DNA of 13,883 nucleotides from CAYHIW01 sp964356745 (lineage in GTDB: Bacteria > Patescibacteriota > Microgenomatia > UBA1406 > GWC2-37-13), in contig CAYHIW010000025.1 in the NCBI GenBank assembly GCA_964356745.1, positions 1-13,883 of the forward strand, in the 5' to 3' direction. Shown here one piece after another: positions 1 to 6,716 of this stretch (position 1 is the stretch's first letter; every line of letters begins with the position of its first letter). The notes beneath the pieces are model-generated. The model saw only the letters and a program-made list of their open reading frames with translations. It did not search any database and was not told where the DNA came from. A program made the translations under genes and the position numbers.

Positions 1-593
1 TAACGAAATAGGCGAGGGCGACCAAGTTTATATTTAAGATCTTTGGCTTTTCGCTCACCAATAACTTTAGCAGGGATTCCTGCAACGATCTGATACGACT
101 CTACGTCGTTTGTCACAACCGCACCAGCTGCAATTACAGCACCGTCACCAACCTTTACGCCAGGCAAAATAATTGCTCTTGGCCCAACAAACACATAGTC
201 GCCGATGATAACAGGCTTTGATACCGGAGAGAACTGCGGATCATGTACGTCATGCTGACAGTTATAGATCATAACCTCTGATGCTAGGGCAGTATGACTC
301 CCGATTTTAAGAAGGTCACGACCATCCAAAACAGAGTTTTCACCAATAATCGTATCTTCTCCAATCTCGATTCCCCTTGTGTCATAAAATACTGCTCCGC
401 TGTGTATGGTCGAACCACGACCGATCTTAACACCCGCAGACTTGAAGATGAGTTTTCGTAATATATGTGAAGGAACAAAACCGAGCAATCGAACTATAAA
501 GAGAAAAAATTCCAAAATGACATTGGACGCTCTACCCCTCCCCTTTTTCACAACGTCGTTAAATGTTAGATCGTTTCCATTTTTATCTTTCAT
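1..593 (-). CDS. Hexapeptide-repeat (left-handed beta-helix) acyltransferase, 3' end cut by window edge
   Basis: At least 197 codons are present; the last visible bases (TA) leave the final codon open as Tyr or stop, so the protein probably ends within a few residues of the edge. A basic and hydrophobic N-terminal helix (about residues 22-50) precedes many [IV]-G-x-x-[TSV]-[IVL] hexapeptide turns (for example around 57-62, 77-82, 97-102 and 131-150), the hallmark of WcaF/LacA/Vat-type O- or N-acetyltransferases. His114 in NCQHDVHD fits the catalytic His of this fold, and the AGIPAKVIG motif near residue 180 is typical of the C-terminal coil. It likely moves an acetyl group from acetyl-CoA to a sugar, probably on the glycan built by the two glycosyltransferases upstream. 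It starts 28 nt after the GT4 gene, with no Shine-Dalgarno motif. The acceptor sugar cannot be named; serine acetyltransferase is less likely given the neighbours. Confidence 0.88.
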   Translation of the reverse strand, partial: MKDKNGNDLTFNDVVKKGRGRASNVILEFFLFIVRLLGFVPSHILRKLIFKSAGVKIGRGSTIHSGAVFYDTRGIEIGEDTIIGENSVLDGRDLLKIGSHTALASEVMIYNCQHDVHDPQFSPVSKPVIIGDYVFVGPRAIILPGVKVGDGAVIAAGAVVTNDVESYQIVAGIPAKVIGERKAKDLKYKLGRPRLFR

Positions 594-599
594 AGTCTT

Positions 600-605
600 A
601 TTATA
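600..605 (-). promoter_or_regulatory. Possible -10 box before the acyltransferase gene
   Basis: On the minus strand a perfect TATAAT ends 6 nt before the ATG at 593, so a start site about 7 nt downstream would fall on or next to the A of the start codon. No convincing -35 hexamer is found 17-18 nt upstream (GGGATG or AGGGAT). The box is part of a 12-bp self-complementary AT run (600-611), so it could be chance in AT-rich DNA. Confidence 0.3.
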
Positions 606-621
606 TATAATGAATATTATT

Positions 622-1734
622 TCATCCCTCATCCTTCATCATTAAGCATTGCTTGTAGAGCTCCACTGTTTGTTCTGTCATCGTCTCAAATGAGTACCTC
701 TCGAGGAGTCGCTCATACTTGAAAACTGTTTTCTGTTTAAGAACTCCCGCTATTTTACTTGCAATATCATCAATGTCATAAGGATCAAACATCGTATATT
801 GACTGTCTAAAACTTCTCTAAGAACCGGGATGTCTGATGCGATAATAGGACAGTTAAAATAAGCAGCTTCCAAAAGAGTTAGACCAAAACCCTCAGATAA
901 ACTTGGATGCACAAGAGCCTCTGCATTTTTGTAGAAAAAAACGAGATCCTCAAGTGATGGATTGGTATAAAAAATAATCTTACCTCGATTATTCGAATTT
1001 TCAAATAATGGGAGGAGACGCTTCTGGAAGTAATCGTCAGGCCCAACCAAAATCAACGAAACATCCGTACTGAGCTTCAAGTACGCCTTGATTAGACGCT
1101 CTATATTTTTATGAGGGTAAAAATTACCGACATATATCATGAACTTTTTGGGCAGTTTTTCTTTAAGTTTTTCGTTTTCTTTTGCGTTTTGGATTTTGGC
1201 GCTTACTCCCTCATAAATTGATACCATTTTAGACTGATAGGAAGCTCCAAACATATCTATCATCTGTGTTCGCACTGCCTCGGTTGGAGTGATAATTTTG
1301 CATGCATTTTTCACTGCCTGTGAGATTACGTGTTTCATAGCTAAATATTTCAAGTTGTACTCGAAAAAGGATCTAGTCGAAGCCTTACCTGTACGAAACA
1401 GGAGAGGTGTTAGATCGTGAATGGTAGAGATAAACGACCTCTTGTAAAGCAACGGATAACTAAAGTAGGTAAAGTGCATGAGATCTAACGCATCTCTTGT
1501 TACATCACTGTTGAATTTGATCTGCTCGGAAATAGTATGCCATTTGTAGTTAGCTTTTCTTAAAATATATTTCTTACTGAGGCTCTCGAGATGTTTTGCG
1601 TCTGAGCCAAGATGATATACGTGAATATCCCAATCGCTTGGTGCTTTTTTTGGTAAAAACTCGAGGAGATTGCGTATATATACACCTACACCGGTCTGCC
1701 CGATAAGTCGCGCGTCAATTCCTACCTTATACAT
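622..1734 (-). CDS. GT4-family glycosyltransferase (GT-B fold)
   Basis: The 370-residue product has the two-domain GT-B layout of GT4 retaining glycosyltransferases. The N-terminal acceptor domain starts with a short beta strand and a G-x-G-V-x-x-Y motif (residues 12-19). The C-terminal nucleotide-sugar domain opens at YVGNFYPHKN (201-210), with the basic residue that contacts the donor phosphate, and carries the EX7E motif, Glu281 in SEGFG and Glu289, followed by PIIASDIPVLREV. It probably transfers a hexose or deoxyhexose from a nucleotide sugar to a lipid-linked or surface glycan on the cytoplasmic face of the membrane. There is no signal peptide or membrane helix. The ATG overlaps the end of the GT2 gene by 8 nt, so the two are likely translationally coupled. 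Donor and acceptor sugars cannot be inferred. Confidence 0.93.
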   Translation of the reverse strand: MYKVGIDARLIGQTGVGVYIRNLLEFLPKKAPSDWDIHVYHLGSDAKHLESLSKKYILRKANYKWHTISEQIKFNSDVTRDALDLMHFTYFSYPLLYKRSFISTIHDLTPLLFRTGKASTRSFFEYNLKYLAMKHVISQAVKNACKIITPTEAVRTQMIDMFGASYQSKMVSIYEGVSAKIQNAKENEKLKEKLPKKFMIYVGNFYPHKNIERLIKAYLKLSTDVSLILVGPDDYFQKRLLPLFENSNNRGKIIFYTNPSLEDLVFFYKNAEALVHPSLSEGFGLTLLEAAYFNCPIIASDIPVLREVLDSQYTMFDPYDIDDIASKIAGVLKQKTVFKYERLLERYSFETMTEQTVELYKQCLMMKDEG

Positions 1735-2614
1735 GACGGGCAGTTAAACGACTAATGACAGAGTAGACGATCCAATTAATAAAAGTGGGATAATTTTTTT
1801 CGTAATGTTTCTTATAAAATATTGTCATCGCTTCGTAAAAGTGTTGCTTTGTTTTACTACTTAAACTTGCCTCCTCATTCTTAATACCGCTCTGGTACTT
1901 TAGATGGGTAACAAGTTGGCTGGGAAAATAGATAATTTTGTGTCCAAGTTTTTTAATTCTGAGTGAAAGATCGATGTCTTCTCCGTACATAAAGAATGCT
2001 TCATCAAAACCATCAACTTGTTTTAGAATATTCAATTTAACTAAATAAAAAGCACCGCTTGGTGAATCAATTTCATGCTTTTTGGATAAATCACGGAATA
2101 TCAGATGATAACCTCCAAACAACATATTTAAAACGGGAATGCGACTCGTTATCCGCTCCAACTTAGAGAAATAACAAAATGATCTCCACAGAGTCGGAAA
2201 ACCTCGATGACAAGCTGGATCTAGCTTGCCATTTTGAAACACTACCTTAACGGTAAGTACTCCAATCTTAGGATCTTTTTTAAACTCCTCAAACAATTCG
2301 TTAAAATTAAGTTTGTCAGCAATAACATCCGAATTAAGAAATAAAACATAGTCCCCTTTTGCCTGTTTCAAACCAATATTATTAGCTCTCCCAAAACCCA
2401 CGTTAGATTGATTCTCTATGATACTTAAACTTGTAACTTGTAACTTGTAACTCTTCAATTCTTTTTTTGAATTGTCTGTTGAGTTATTATCAACGACAAT
2501 TATTTCATACGAAACTTCTGGGGAATTTTCTAGACTATGGATAATTGAGTCTATTGCTTGGAGCGTGAGTTCACATGTATTGTAGGAGACGATAATGATC
2601 GAGAGATCTACCAT
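1727..2614 (-). CDS. GT2-family glycosyltransferase (rhamnosyltransferase-like, WcaA/COG1216 type)
   Basis: The 295-residue product has the GT-A fold of inverting GT2 enzymes: an N-terminal SIIIVSYN strand, VVDNNSTDNS (residues 41-49) with the nucleotide-binding Asp42, the metal-binding FLNSD (92-96, the DXD equivalent), the acceptor-site SPSGAFYLV (185-192), and MYGEDIDLSLRI (209-220) containing the catalytic-base ED pair. This arrangement is typical of rhamnosyl- and related sugar transferases in O-antigen, capsule or cell-wall polysaccharide synthesis. It is soluble or peripheral, without membrane segments. It starts 23 nt after the rpsI stop, has no Shine-Dalgarno motif, and a TATAAT box lies 8 nt before the ATG. 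Residues 55-62 (SYKLQVTS) are encoded by a tandem heptanucleotide repeat, apparently a tolerated insertion in the variable stretch after the second beta strand. Sugar specificity is unknown. Confidence 0.94.
   Translation of the reverse strand: MVDLSIIIVSYNTCELTLQAIDSIIHSLENSPEVSYEIIVVDNNSTDNSKKELKSYKLQVTSLSIIENQSNVGFGRANNIGLKQAKGDYVLFLNSDVIADKLNFNELFEEFKKDPKIGVLTVKVVFQNGKLDPACHRGFPTLWRSFCYFSKLERITSRIPVLNMLFGGYHLIFRDLSKKHEIDSPSGAFYLVKLNILKQVDGFDEAFFMYGEDIDLSLRIKKLGHKIIYFPSQLVTHLKYQSGIKNEEASLSSKTKQHFYEAMTIFYKKHYEKNYPTFINWIVYSVISRLTARHV
2429..2452. repeat. Tandem heptanucleotide repeat (ACTTGTA)x3 inside the GT2 gene
   Basis: On the plus strand there are three exact copies of ACTTGTA followed by ACT. 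Three 7-nt units make 21 nt, exactly seven codons, so the array keeps the reading frame and encodes SYKLQVTS (residues 55-62). The same unit recurs at 8796-8812 between secY and rpmG. Confidence 0.9.
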
Positions 2615-2622
2615 GTACTGTC

Positions 2623-2628
2623 ATTATA
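2623..2628 (-). promoter_or_regulatory. Possible -10 box before the GT2 glycosyltransferase gene
   Basis: On the minus strand TATAAT is followed by 8 nt and then the ATG at 2614, in the short gap after rpsI. A start site at the usual distance would give a leader of 0-2 nt. The -35 position 17 nt upstream reads CTCCAA, a poor match. If real, it would let the glycan genes be expressed apart from the ribosomal superoperon. Confidence 0.35.
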
Positions 2629-2637
2629 GCGTGTTTA

Positions 2638-3093
2638 TTAACGCTTTGGAGATTGCTTTTGTCTTCGTGCCCTTCCACCTGTTCCCACTTTTCGTCTTTC
2701 TCTAACGCGTGGATCTCTGGTGAGAAGTCCTGCTTTTTTAAGATCTGGTCTGTATTGGTCTTTGTCAACTTTCTCAATTGCTCGCGCAAGTCCGTGAATA
2801 AGCGCATCAAGCTGACCTGTTCGACCTCCACCTTTTACAACGATCGATATCCCAAATCTTCCTTCGTTATTAGTAAGTTTTAAGGGAGACAGATATCGAA
2901 CTTTTTCTTCAATTGAAGAAAACAAGGTTGAAATTGGTTTTTTATTTACCGTCATTTCTCCAGTAGATATCTTAACGCCCTTGACCAAAATGGATTTTTC
3001 TTTTCCTGTGACCACGTAAAGACGCACGCGGGCAACGGCTGATTTTCTTCGTCCAACCGCTTCATAATATAATTGTGATTTTACTTTTGCCAT
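2638..3093 (-). CDS. rpsI: 30S ribosomal protein S9 (uS9)
   Basis: The 151-residue protein matches uS9: an N-terminal YYEAVGRRKSAVARVRL segment (9-25), the central KGGGRTGQLDALIHGLARA region (about 107-125), and a basic C-terminal tail ending QSPKR. That tail reaches into the P site and touches tRNA in known ribosomes. It is slightly longer than the 130-residue E. coli protein through a longer N-terminal half. It follows rplM by 14 nt, the usual rplM-rpsI pair, and is the last ribosomal gene of the superoperon. No Shine-Dalgarno motif precedes the ATG, and no terminator hairpin follows the stop. Confidence 0.98.
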   Translation of the reverse strand: MAKVKSQLYYEAVGRRKSAVARVRLYVVTGKEKSILVKGVKISTGEMTVNKKPISTLFSSIEEKVRYLSPLKLTNNEGRFGISIVVKGGGRTGQLDALIHGLARAIEKVDKDQYRPDLKKAGLLTRDPRVRERRKVGTGGRARRQKQSPKR

Positions 3094-3107
3094 TATTTTG
3101 TGCCTGG

Positions 3108-3551
3108 TTATTTAGAATTTTTAATTTGAAACTTCACACTATAAGGATGATCGCTTCCTTCATAAATGTGTAAACGAGCTAGACGTCTATCTCTTAATTT
3201 ATTCTTTGGCAACATTCCAGACACTGCGTGTCTAACCATTTCTTTTGCATTTTTAATAACAAGTCTTTCTGCTGTAATTGATTTAAGTCCTCCTGGATAA
3301 CCTGAATATCGTTTATATTCTTTTTGTTGCATCTTACGCCCCGTTAAAACAAGATCTCGCGCATTAATAACAACTACATGATCTCCTGAGTCAAGATAAG
3401 TTGTGTAACTTACTTTATGTTTGCCTTGAAGAAATTTTGCAATTTCTCCTGTTGTTCTACCCAATACCTGATCCTTTAAATCAACAAGATGCCATGCTCT
3501 TTGTATAGCGCTTGCACTTTGAGACTTTGTTGATTTGGTTGGCTGTGTCAT
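3108..3551 (-). CDS. rplM: 50S ribosomal protein L13 (uL13)
   Basis: The 147-residue product has the uL13 signatures: WHLVDLKDQVLGR (20-32), the GDHVVVINA strand (56-64), the YSGYPGGLK loop (82-90), and AVSGMLPKNKLRDRRLARLHIYEG (about 109-132). uL13 is an early-assembling 23S rRNA-binding protein. A polar N-terminal extension rich in Ser, Thr and Gln (about residues 2-16) precedes the conserved domain. The ATG overlaps the rplQ stop in an ATGA junction, indicating coupled translation, and there is no independent Shine-Dalgarno motif. The order rpoA-rplQ-rplM-rpsI resembles that of Firmicutes, although Firmicutes often place ecf transporter genes in between. Confidence 0.98.
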   Translation of the reverse strand: MTQPTKSTKSQSASAIQRAWHLVDLKDQVLGRTTGEIAKFLQGKHKVSYTTYLDSGDHVVVINARDLVLTGRKMQQKEYKRYSGYPGGLKSITAERLVIKNAKEMVRHAVSGMLPKNKLRDRRLARLHIYEGSDHPYSVKFQIKNSK

Positions 3552-3976
3552 TGTTTTTTCGCAACTTTCTTAACGATTTTTTTAGGCTCCTCTACCACGA
3601 CTGGTTTTGGCTCAACGATCATGGGAAAGCTCCATGTCAATTTCATCATTTTGGTTCCGTCCGACTCTCTGATTGGTAACTTTATTAAAGAAACAAATCC
3701 GCTTGTCTTAACTTTTAGTTTAGGACCAAGCTCGCTTACCAATTTTAGGACAAGCTTCTTGTCTCCAAGTTTGCGTTCAAGAACGTTTCTTGATGCGTTG
3801 GTGTTTTTAACAATATGTCCACTTAATACTTCTATAAACGGTCTCGCAAATTTCGCCTTGGTCTCGGTTGTTGTCAAATGTCCATGAGCAAAAAAATTCT
3901 TCACGAGTTTTCTGACCAACATTTTGTTGGCGTCTATTCCACTTCTAAATCGTTTTGTTCGTACACCGTGTCTCAT
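3548..3976 (-). CDS. rplQ: 50S ribosomal protein L17 (bL17)
   Basis: The 142-residue product opens with MRHGVRTKRF, close to the near-invariant bL17 start (MRHRxxxxxL), followed by the helix around ANKMLVRKLVKNFFAHGHLTTT and the FARPFIEVL segment. bL17 sits at the exit side of the large subunit. The conserved core ends around residue 115; residues about 120-142 form a Pro/Val/Glu/Lys-rich tail (EPKPVVVEEPKKIVKKVAKK) beyond the core, probably disordered and RNA-binding. It lies 9 nt downstream of rpoA, the usual last gene pair of the alpha operon, and its TGA stop overlaps the rplM ATG. Confidence 0.97.
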   Translation of the reverse strand: MRHGVRTKRFRSGIDANKMLVRKLVKNFFAHGHLTTTETKAKFARPFIEVLSGHIVKNTNASRNVLERKLGDKKLVLKLVSELGPKLKVKTSGFVSLIKLPIRESDGTKMMKLTWSFPMIVEPKPVVVEEPKKIVKKVAKKQ

Positions 3977-3985
3977 AAAAATTAT

Positions 3986-4912
3986 TTATTCAATAACAAT
4001 ACTCATTTTCTTTAACTCTGCCTCAATAAGTACGAAGGATTTTTTACCAAGTCCTTTAACTCCAATAAGCTTATCTTTTCCTACTCTGATAAGATCGGCA
4101 ACTGTTTCTATATTTTCTCTCAAGAGAGCATTAATCACTCTTGAAGGTAGATTTAACTCGTCGATAATAATATCGTTCAATTTTTGATCGATCTTTTTGG
4201 CTTCACCTTCTTGTGCATCGTCAATCGTCTTGACTTCAGGATTATCCTTTCCGGATAAAATATGAGCAAAATGTGAAGTTAAAACTTGAGAAGCCTGAGT
4301 TATAGCCTCATCAGGACTAATCGTTCCATCTGTCCAAATTTCAATAACCAATCTATCATAATTTGTCTTTCTTCCAACACGTGCCTCTTCTACTCTAAAG
4401 ATCACCTTCGTTACTGGAGAGAAATAAGCATCAACAGAAATGTAGTCAGACTGTTGTTTTTCCACTTCTTCTTCGGTAATTGATCCAACTCCAGTTTCTA
4501 CCAATGCCTCTAACTCAATCTTACCTTTATCATCGGTAACTTCTCCCAAATATAAATCTTGATTGATTGTTTTAACGTCACCATGTACATCTTTACCGGT
4601 AACTTTTTTTCTTCCTTTAACGCTAATTGATATTTTGTACGAACCCTCTTTCTGAACGTCAAATCGCAACTGTTTAAGATTGAGAATGAGTTCAAGCGCT
4701 GATTCTTTTACTCCTTTTATCGTGCTAAACATGTGATCTGCCCCATCAATTTTAAGTTGGGTAATCGCGGCACCTCTCAAAGAAGAAAGAAGCGTTCTTC
4801 GCAGAGCACTTCCCATGCTATTACCAAAACTTTTTGGTAATGGTTCAATGGAAAATTTTCCATAAGAAGCTGTTGCTTCAATTTTTTTTGTATAGAAATT
4901 TGGATCGATCAT
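3986..4912 (-). CDS. rpoA: DNA-directed RNA polymerase subunit alpha
   Basis: The 308-residue product contains both domains of bacterial alpha. The N-terminal assembly domain (about 1-225) has GNSMGSALRRTLLSSLRGAAI (30-50), the dimer and beta-contacting segment, and the YFSPVTKVIFRVEEARVGRKTNYDRL region (163-188). After a short acidic linker (225-248), the C-terminal domain (about 250-305) holds LPSRVINALL and GVKGLGKKS. Arg258 and Asn261 align with E. coli Arg265 and Asn268, and Gly289-Ser292 with the second DNA-binding turn, so UP-element and activator contacts should be retained. It lies between rpsD and rplQ as in the standard alpha operon. No Shine-Dalgarno motif precedes the ATG; the 23 nt upstream are almost entirely A and T. 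Confidence 0.98.
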   Translation of the reverse strand: MIDPNFYTKKIEATASYGKFSIEPLPKSFGNSMGSALRRTLLSSLRGAAITQLKIDGADHMFSTIKGVKESALELILNLKQLRFDVQKEGSYKISISVKGRKKVTGKDVHGDVKTINQDLYLGEVTDDKGKIELEALVETGVGSITEEEVEKQQSDYISVDAYFSPVTKVIFRVEEARVGRKTNYDRLVIEIWTDGTISPDEAITQASQVLTSHFAHILSGKDNPEVKTIDDAQEGEAKKIDQKLNDIIIDELNLPSRVINALLRENIETVADLIRVGKDKLIGVKGLGKKSFVLIEAELKKMSIVIE

Positions 4913-4935
4913 AAGAATAAATTTAAAATTTTTAA

Positions 4936-5559
4936 TTAACGTGAATAAAATTCAACAACTGATCTCATATTCACTTGCTTTTCAATATCCTCACTTGATG
5001 GCTCAACTTTAATTGTTCCTGCTAGTTTTTTTCGTTCTAACCACTCAGGAATAATAATATTTGTATTTTCGAGCATACCTTGTACGTACGGTATCTTTTC
5101 ACTTTTTTCACTTACAAATTTAACCGCATCGCCTTTTTTAAGCTGAAATGATGGAATGTTTACGAGCTTGTCATTTACTTTAACGTGCTTGTGACCAATC
5201 AGCTGCCTTGCACTTGCTCTTGTTGGAGCAAGACCAAGTCGATAAATCACATTATCAAGTCTTTTTTCCAAAAGCTGACCTAGTATTTGACCAGTATTTC
5301 CTTTCATTCGAATTGCTTTGGTAAAATATCGTTTCAAACCAGAATCGGTGACTCCAAACATATATCGCAACTTCTGTTTTTCTCTTAACTGCTTGCCATG
5401 TTCTGACTGTTTACGTCTTCTCTTGCTCGTCCCATGTTGACCTGGCTTAACATTTAATTTCCTCAAAAGAGAAGCTTGAGCTTTACTTCCCGCTGTTTTA
5501 AATCCCAAATCAGTATTCTCTCTTCGGGAAATTCTATTTTTTGGCCCATTGTATTTCAT
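4936..5559 (-). CDS. rpsD: 30S ribosomal protein S4 (uS4)
   Basis: The 207-residue product is a full-length uS4: an N-terminal basic domain with KPGQHGTSKRRR (38-49) and KQKLRYMFGV (61-70), then an S4 RNA-binding domain (about 99-160) with RLDNVIYRLGLAPTRASARQL and GHKHVKVND, ending in the usual VVEFYSR. uS4 nucleates 30S assembly at the 16S five-way junction and in some bacteria represses its own operon. It has no cysteines, so it is the zinc-free form. It sits between rpsK and rpoA as in Proteobacteria (Bacillus has rpsD elsewhere), and its ATG overlaps the rpsK stop (ATGA). A weak AAGAAGAGT precedes the start. Confidence 0.98.
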   Translation of the reverse strand: MKYNGPKNRISRRENTDLGFKTAGSKAQASLLRKLNVKPGQHGTSKRRRKQSEHGKQLREKQKLRYMFGVTDSGLKRYFTKAIRMKGNTGQILGQLLEKRLDNVIYRLGLAPTRASARQLIGHKHVKVNDKLVNIPSFQLKKGDAVKFVSEKSEKIPYVQGMLENTNIIIPEWLERKKLAGTIKVEPSSEDIEKQVNMRSVVEFYSR

Positions 5560-5930
5560 ACTCTTCTTAGTTTTGGAGGTCTCACTCCGTTGTGAGGAAT
5601 TGGTGTAATGTCAATAATTTTATTTACTTCAATACTGGCTGCCTTAAGGACTCTTAACGCTGCTTCACGTCCAGGACCTATGCCTTTAACAAATACCGTT
5701 GCTTCTCTAAATCCAAAGTCATTAACTGCTTTTTTCAATGTTGATTCTGCGGTTATAGTTGCTGCATAAGGCGTTGATTTACGCGTTCCCGCAAACCCAT
5801 GCATTCCACACGATCCAACAATAAAAGGAAGTCCCTTATCGTCGGTAATCGTAATAATGGTGTTATTAAACGTTGCTGTGATATATACTTTTCCTCTTTC
5901 TACTATTTTTTCTGTTTTCTTTTTTTTCAT
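5556..5930 (-). CDS. rpsK: 30S ribosomal protein S11 (uS11)
   Basis: The 124-residue product matches uS11: VYITATFNNTIITITD (16-31), SCGMHGFAGTRKSTPYAAT (40-58), VKGIGPGREAALRVL (81-95) and the C-terminal ITPIPHNGVRPPKLRRV. In known ribosomes uS11 lies on the platform near the Shine-Dalgarno/anti-Shine-Dalgarno helix, which is notable here because few genes in this cluster show a Shine-Dalgarno motif. The protein has a short lysine-rich N-terminus. It starts 12 nt after rpsM without a recognisable ribosome-binding site. The TGA stop overlaps the rpsD ATG and supports TGA being a real stop codon in this organism. Confidence 0.98.
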   Translation of the reverse strand: MKKKKTEKIVERGKVYITATFNNTIITITDDKGLPFIVGSCGMHGFAGTRKSTPYAATITAESTLKKAVNDFGFREATVFVKGIGPGREAALRVLKAASIEVNKIIDITPIPHNGVRPPKLRRV

Positions 5931-5942
5931 ATCATGTTGTAA

Positions 5943-6359
5943 TTAGGTTGTTTTTGCTTTCGTCTGGGTTTGCTCGAGCTTTGCCCATACTTCTTTTCGA
6001 AGTGCTCCAACAGTCTTTCGTTTACCTCTTTTGGTACGCGCATTTGATCTTGTTCTTTGACCTCTTACCGGTAAACCTTTAATATGACGAATTCCTTTAT
6101 ACGATCCAATTTCTTTAAGTCGCTTAATGCTCTCCATTAAGTCTTCTCTCAACTCTCCTTCAACTGCGTATTGTTTTTCTATTTCTGAACTAATCTTTTT
6201 TAACTCTTCTTCTGTAAGATCTTTAATACGTTTCTGCTTATCGATCCCTGTCTTTTCTAAGATATTACCAGAGGTTTTCCAACCAACACCATAAAATAGC
6301 GTCAATGCGTATTCAACGCGCTTGTCATCTGGTAATACAATTCCGAATAATCGAGCCAT
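5943..6359 (-). CDS. rpsM: 30S ribosomal protein S13 (uS13)
   Basis: The 138-residue product shows uS13 features: the MARLFGIVLPDDKRVEYALTL start, the helix-turn segment around YGVGWKTSGNILEKTGID, GSYKGIRHIKGLPVRGQRT (about 87-105) and a basic tail (SNARTKRGKRKTVG and beyond). uS13 is in the 30S head, contacts uS19 and touches P-site tRNA through its tail. The tail runs about 15-20 residues past the conserved KRKTVG block (ALRKEVWAKLEQTQTKAKTT), longer than in E. coli (118 residues). It starts the alpha-operon block 9 nt after rpmJ. Confidence 0.98.
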   Translation of the reverse strand: MARLFGIVLPDDKRVEYALTLFYGVGWKTSGNILEKTGIDKQKRIKDLTEEELKKISSEIEKQYAVEGELREDLMESIKRLKEIGSYKGIRHIKGLPVRGQRTRSNARTKRGKRKTVGALRKEVWAKLEQTQTKAKTT

Positions 6360-6368
6360 TTTGAAAAT

Positions 6369-6482
6369 TTATCCTTGTCTTTGTTTGTGTTTAGGATTTG
6401 AACAAATAATATATAACATTCCTCTTCGTTTAACCAACTTACATTTTGCACAAATTTTTTTTACCGATGATTTTACGTTCAT
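6369..6482 (-). CDS. rpmJ: 50S ribosomal protein L36 (bL36), zinc-ribbon form
   Basis: A 37-codon gene. The product begins MNVKSSVKKICAKCKLVKRR and ends CSNPKHKQRQG, the full length of bL36. Cys11, Cys14, Cys27 and His32 form the C-x2-C-x12-C-x4-H zinc site, so this is the zinc-binding (C+) paralogue. bL36 stabilises late 23S rRNA folding near the base of the L7/L12 stalk. The ATG overlaps the infA TGA (ATGA at 6479-6482), giving the classic infA-rpmJ-rpsM order. It is the only reading of this interval that preserves synteny. Confidence 0.97.
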   Translation of the reverse strand: MNVKSSVKKICAKCKLVKRRGMLYIICSNPKHKQRQG

Positions 6483-6694
6483 ATTCTGTATGTTATTCTT
6501 CCCCTATCCAAATCATACTGCGTTACTTCAAATCTAACGCGATCTCCAGGAAGAATTTTTATATAATTCTTTCTCATTTTCCCAGAAAGATAACAAAGGA
6601 CTATCTTTTCTGAATTATCTACTTTAACTCGAAACAATGTGTTTGGAAGATTTTCAACGACCTCACCTTCGAGCACCACAACATTGTCCTTCAT
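6479..6694 (-). CDS. infA: Translation initiation factor IF-1
   Basis: The 71-residue product is a single OB-fold (S1-like) domain of standard length: LEGEVVENLPNTLFRVKVDN (8-27), the YLSGKMRKNYIKILPGDRVRFE region (35-56) and the terminal DLDRGRITYRI. IF-1 binds the A site of the 30S subunit during initiation and cooperates with IF-2 and IF-3. It lies 22 nt after map and overlaps rpmJ by 4 nt. No Shine-Dalgarno motif precedes it. A TGGTAAAAT sequence (a possible extended -10) is followed by 9 nt and then the ATG, so a weak internal promoter is conceivable. Confidence 0.98.
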   Translation of the reverse strand: MKDNVVVLEGEVVENLPNTLFRVKVDNSEKIVLCYLSGKMRKNYIKILPGDRVRFEVTQYDLDRGRITYRI

Positions 6695-6716
6695 AAAAGT
6701 TTAATTTTACCATATT

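Noticed and set aside
284..478. A 64-codon minus-strand frame near the left edge
   Set aside because: It overlaps the acyltransferase in another frame. The acyltransferase frame shows continuous hexapeptide repeats, so the short frame is a shadow.
600..611. 12-bp palindrome ATTATATATAAT as an operator
   Set aside because: It is pure A/T alternation expected by chance in an AT-rich spacer. Only the -10-like part was kept, at low confidence.
2615..2637. Rho-independent terminator after rpsI
   Set aside because: The 23-nt gap has no GC-rich stem followed by a T-run on the minus strand.
2571..2831. An 86-codon minus-strand frame overlapping the rpsI end and GT2 start
   Set aside because: It lies entirely over two well-supported genes in another frame and has no family resemblance. 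It is a shadow of rpsI.
3548..6482. Possible TGA-to-glycine recoding (genetic code 25), as in some CPR lineages
   Set aside because: TGA terminates infA, rpsK and rplQ exactly at the expected protein ends, and all genes are full length under the standard code.
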